From Acidobacteriota bacterium (GTDB taxonomy: Bacteria > Acidobacteriota > Vicinamibacteria > Vicinamibacterales > Vicinamibacteraceae): a stretch of 40,338 bases of DNA. Numbering within the stretch: the stretch's first letter is position 1; every line of letters starts with the position of its first letter. Below are positions 40,031 through 40,338 of the stretch, one piece after another. Position numbers and translations under genes: made by a program. The notes beneath the pieces are model-generated. The model was not told the origin of the DNA and ran no database searches. It saw only the letters and a list, made by a program, of their open reading frames with translations. Location of the stretch: the NCBI GenBank assembly GCA_023429845.1, contig JAEZCY010000306.1, forward strand, positions 1-40,338, given 5' to 3'.

Positions 40031-40338
40031 CCGCGCCTCCGTGCCTACTCTGCGCCAGGCTCAGCGGTAACGCCAACTTTCTGCGTGCGAGGCCTGGTGC
40101 GCCGGGCACCGATCGGGCGATGTCGGCGCAGCGCCGGTCAGGCGGGATTGTAGAAGGTGGGGCCGTTTGGCGGTCAGGCGCCGGCCCTTGCCGTGCTGCG
40201 CCGGGAGGCGTCCGCAAAGGCCGCGGGAACGTTCGCGAGAAGGGCGCGGGGCCGGCACGGGTGCCGGAACGGCCCGGGGCGCGTTCGGCAGGACGTCACC
40301 GGTGCGCGGGCAGGCGATGACTGCCGCAAGGCGGGCAG
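40031..40338. other. Right-end region without a supportable gene
   Basis: This contains the SDR upstream region and very GC-rich DNA with small inverted repeats (for example GGGCCGGCACGGGTGCCGG near 40250). Open frames here are low complexity and resemble no protein I know. A gene may begin beyond the window. Confidence 0.5.

Noticed and set aside
40031..40338. Short coding frames at the right edge
   Set aside because: Composition is low complexity (Arg/Ala/Gly/Pro), no ribosome site or homology-like motif.

Overview
This is a GC-rich, gene-dense bacterial chromosome segment with about 36 protein genes on both strands, many in overlapping (ATGA/GTGA) operons. I see no tRNA, rRNA, CRISPR array, transposase or phage gene. 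The combination of MacB-type ABC permeases with a sigma-54 regulator, diheme cytochromes, a clustered arginine pathway, a menaquinone-type methyltransferase and short tandem repeats in the gene spacers suggests an environmental Acidobacteriota (Vicinamibacteria-like) genome. That assignment is inference from style and gene content; no marker gene proves it.

Layout. 1-2.9 kb (+): the end of a PDZ protein, then two tandem CPA2-type cation/proton antiporter genes. 2.9-8.7 kb (-): an IscA-like protein, a cysteine desulfurase and an Rrf2/IscR-like regulator (one operon); two overlapping diheme cytochrome c genes; and a fusion of a MoaD/ThiS ubiquitin-like domain, a MoeB/ThiF E1 domain and a rhodanese. 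9.0-16.6 kb (+): an export operon (membrane fusion protein, ABC ATPase, two FtsX/MacB permeases) that also encodes a sigma-54 response regulator and its histidine kinase, preceded by a canonical -24/-12 promoter and tandem inverted TGTCC/GGACA half-sites. 16.3-21.7 kb (-): B12-binding radical SAM protein, RmuC, SIMPL-domain protein, an unknown protein and a UbiE/MenG methyltransferase. 21.7-27.4 kb (mixed): DtxR-family regulator, phosphoglycolate phosphatase-like HAD, QueC-like protein, DUF4097 lipoprotein, NagA, a PIN-like protein and a flavin oxidoreductase.

27.4-38.3 kb is dominated by arginine biosynthesis. On the minus strand lie argR, an argG homologue, argH, an unknown Cys/His protein and fabI. 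On the plus strand, diverging from argR, lie argC, argB, argD, a short GNAT-type N-acetylglutamate synthase, argJ, argF and a small unknown gene. Together they cover glutamate to arginine, but the ArgG homologue has lost every catalytic signature of argininosuccinate synthase while keeping its fold landmarks and an intact frame. This is the most interesting observation in the window. 38.5-40.0 kb (-): an SDR and a TauE/SafE-type permease, followed by about 300 bases in which I see no gene.

Other points to check: the sigma-54 autoregulatory circuit, the internal Gly-Gly of the ubiquitin-like/E1 fusion, a radical SAM frame that runs about 300 bases antisense into the kinase gene, a QueC-like protein with an altered core motif, leaderless-type promoters, and several unrelated families of short-period repeats occupying gene spacers.
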